Source: Paracoccaceae bacterium
Lineage (GTDB): Bacteria > Pseudomonadota > Alphaproteobacteria > Rhodobacterales > Rhodobacteraceae
Length of the DNA: 7,522 bases
NCBI GenBank assembly: GCA_020852535.1
Contig: JADZAO010000058.1
Coordinates: forward strand, 1 to 7,522
Direction of reading: 5' to 3'
Below, one piece after another: positions 7,157 to 7,522 of the stretch (the stretch's first letter is position 1; each line of letters starts with the position of its first letter). The notes beneath the pieces were generated by a model. It was not told the origin of the DNA. It saw only the letters and a program-made list of their open reading frames with translations, and did no database searches. Both the position numbers and the translations under genes were made by a program.

Positions 7157-7522
7157 AAGACAACAAGGCAGAAAAAAGTCATCAAACCGATTAACAAACA
7201 TACCCCCGCACACGCTCCATACACCATCCGGACCAATTTCTGACCACCCGCTTAAGCAAGTCTATACGCGCACGTCCACAATGCTTTGCCTCATCAAGCG
7301 CTTTGCCATCGGCAATCGTTTGAGCCCTGCTCTCTCTGCCAGCATCTGCGACCCTTACGCAGTGCTTCACGCCATTGCTTAACCCTATACTACGCGTGAA
7401 GTGCTGAGATGCCCCACCAAGCTCTTGCCCCCCTGTCATGCAGCTGTGGCTCAATACAAAACACACATAAGCCACAAACAGAGAGGCAAGTATAACTCAG
7501 CAGTCTCGCCCTAACGTGCGCA
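7157..7522. other. Downstream tail with no recognised gene
   Basis: No gene can be named here. On the minus strand a frame at 7191-7475 opens with GTG and encodes 94 residues with no family resemblance I can see. An adjoining minus-strand frame (about 7130-7200) encodes a hydrophobic stretch, LLIGLMTFFCLVVLALIG, which looks like a membrane helix. Joined across a frameshift near 7195 they could be remains of a small membrane protein on the minus strand. Two inverted repeats lie here: CTTCACGC/GCGTGAAG (7365-7372 and 7394-7401) and TGTGGCT/AGCCACA (7445-7451 and 7470-7476). No Shine-Dalgarno clearly precedes the GTG. I cannot tell a real small gene from decayed DNA. Confidence 0.35.

Noticed and set aside
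1..7522. CRISPR arrays, toxin-antitoxin pairs, phage genes or riboswitches.
   Set aside because: I saw no regularly spaced repeats, no FMN or other riboswitch-like leader before ribF or ribD, and no small paired genes or phage proteins.

Overview
The window looks like a chromosomal segment from an alphaproteobacterium, most likely of the Rhodobacterales. The best support is the RibF protein, which closely resembles the Rhodobacterales form as I remember it. Further support comes from the alphaproteobacterial type of class IIA HAD hydrolase, an UPF0260/YcgN cysteine-cluster protein, and C-ending, moderately GC-rich codon use. All seven intact genes lie on the plus strand: a HAD hydrolase (158-1045), ribF (1649-2599), a YcgN-family protein (2651-3106), nrdR (3968-4435), ribD (4432-5517), thyA (5854-6633) and folA (6633-7109).

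The genes between them are gone or decaying. The gap between the HAD gene and ribF holds a clearly readable pseudogene of a MaoC-like dehydratase (about 1177-1614). The 861-bp gap before nrdR holds a heavily decayed IS3-family transposase orfB on the minus strand (about 3255-3730). The 336-bp gap before thyA and the 413-bp tail after folA hold no gene I can recognise. Both look like former coding or spacer DNA that has drifted. Intact core cofactor and nucleotide genes next to pseudogenes and an eroded insertion sequence is the pattern expected of a lineage in an intermediate stage of genome reduction, for example a host-associated or symbiotic one.

The intact genes form a coherent set. RibD makes a riboflavin precursor and RibF turns riboflavin into FMN and FAD. 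ThyA makes dTMP and releases dihydrofolate, which FolA (translationally linked through a TAATG overlap) returns to tetrahydrofolate. NrdR is the ATP/dATP-sensing repressor of ribonucleotide reductase genes, and its stop overlaps the GTG start of ribD. I found no new multi-gene system, defence island, CRISPR array or intact mobile element. The notable content is the fine detail of gene decay.
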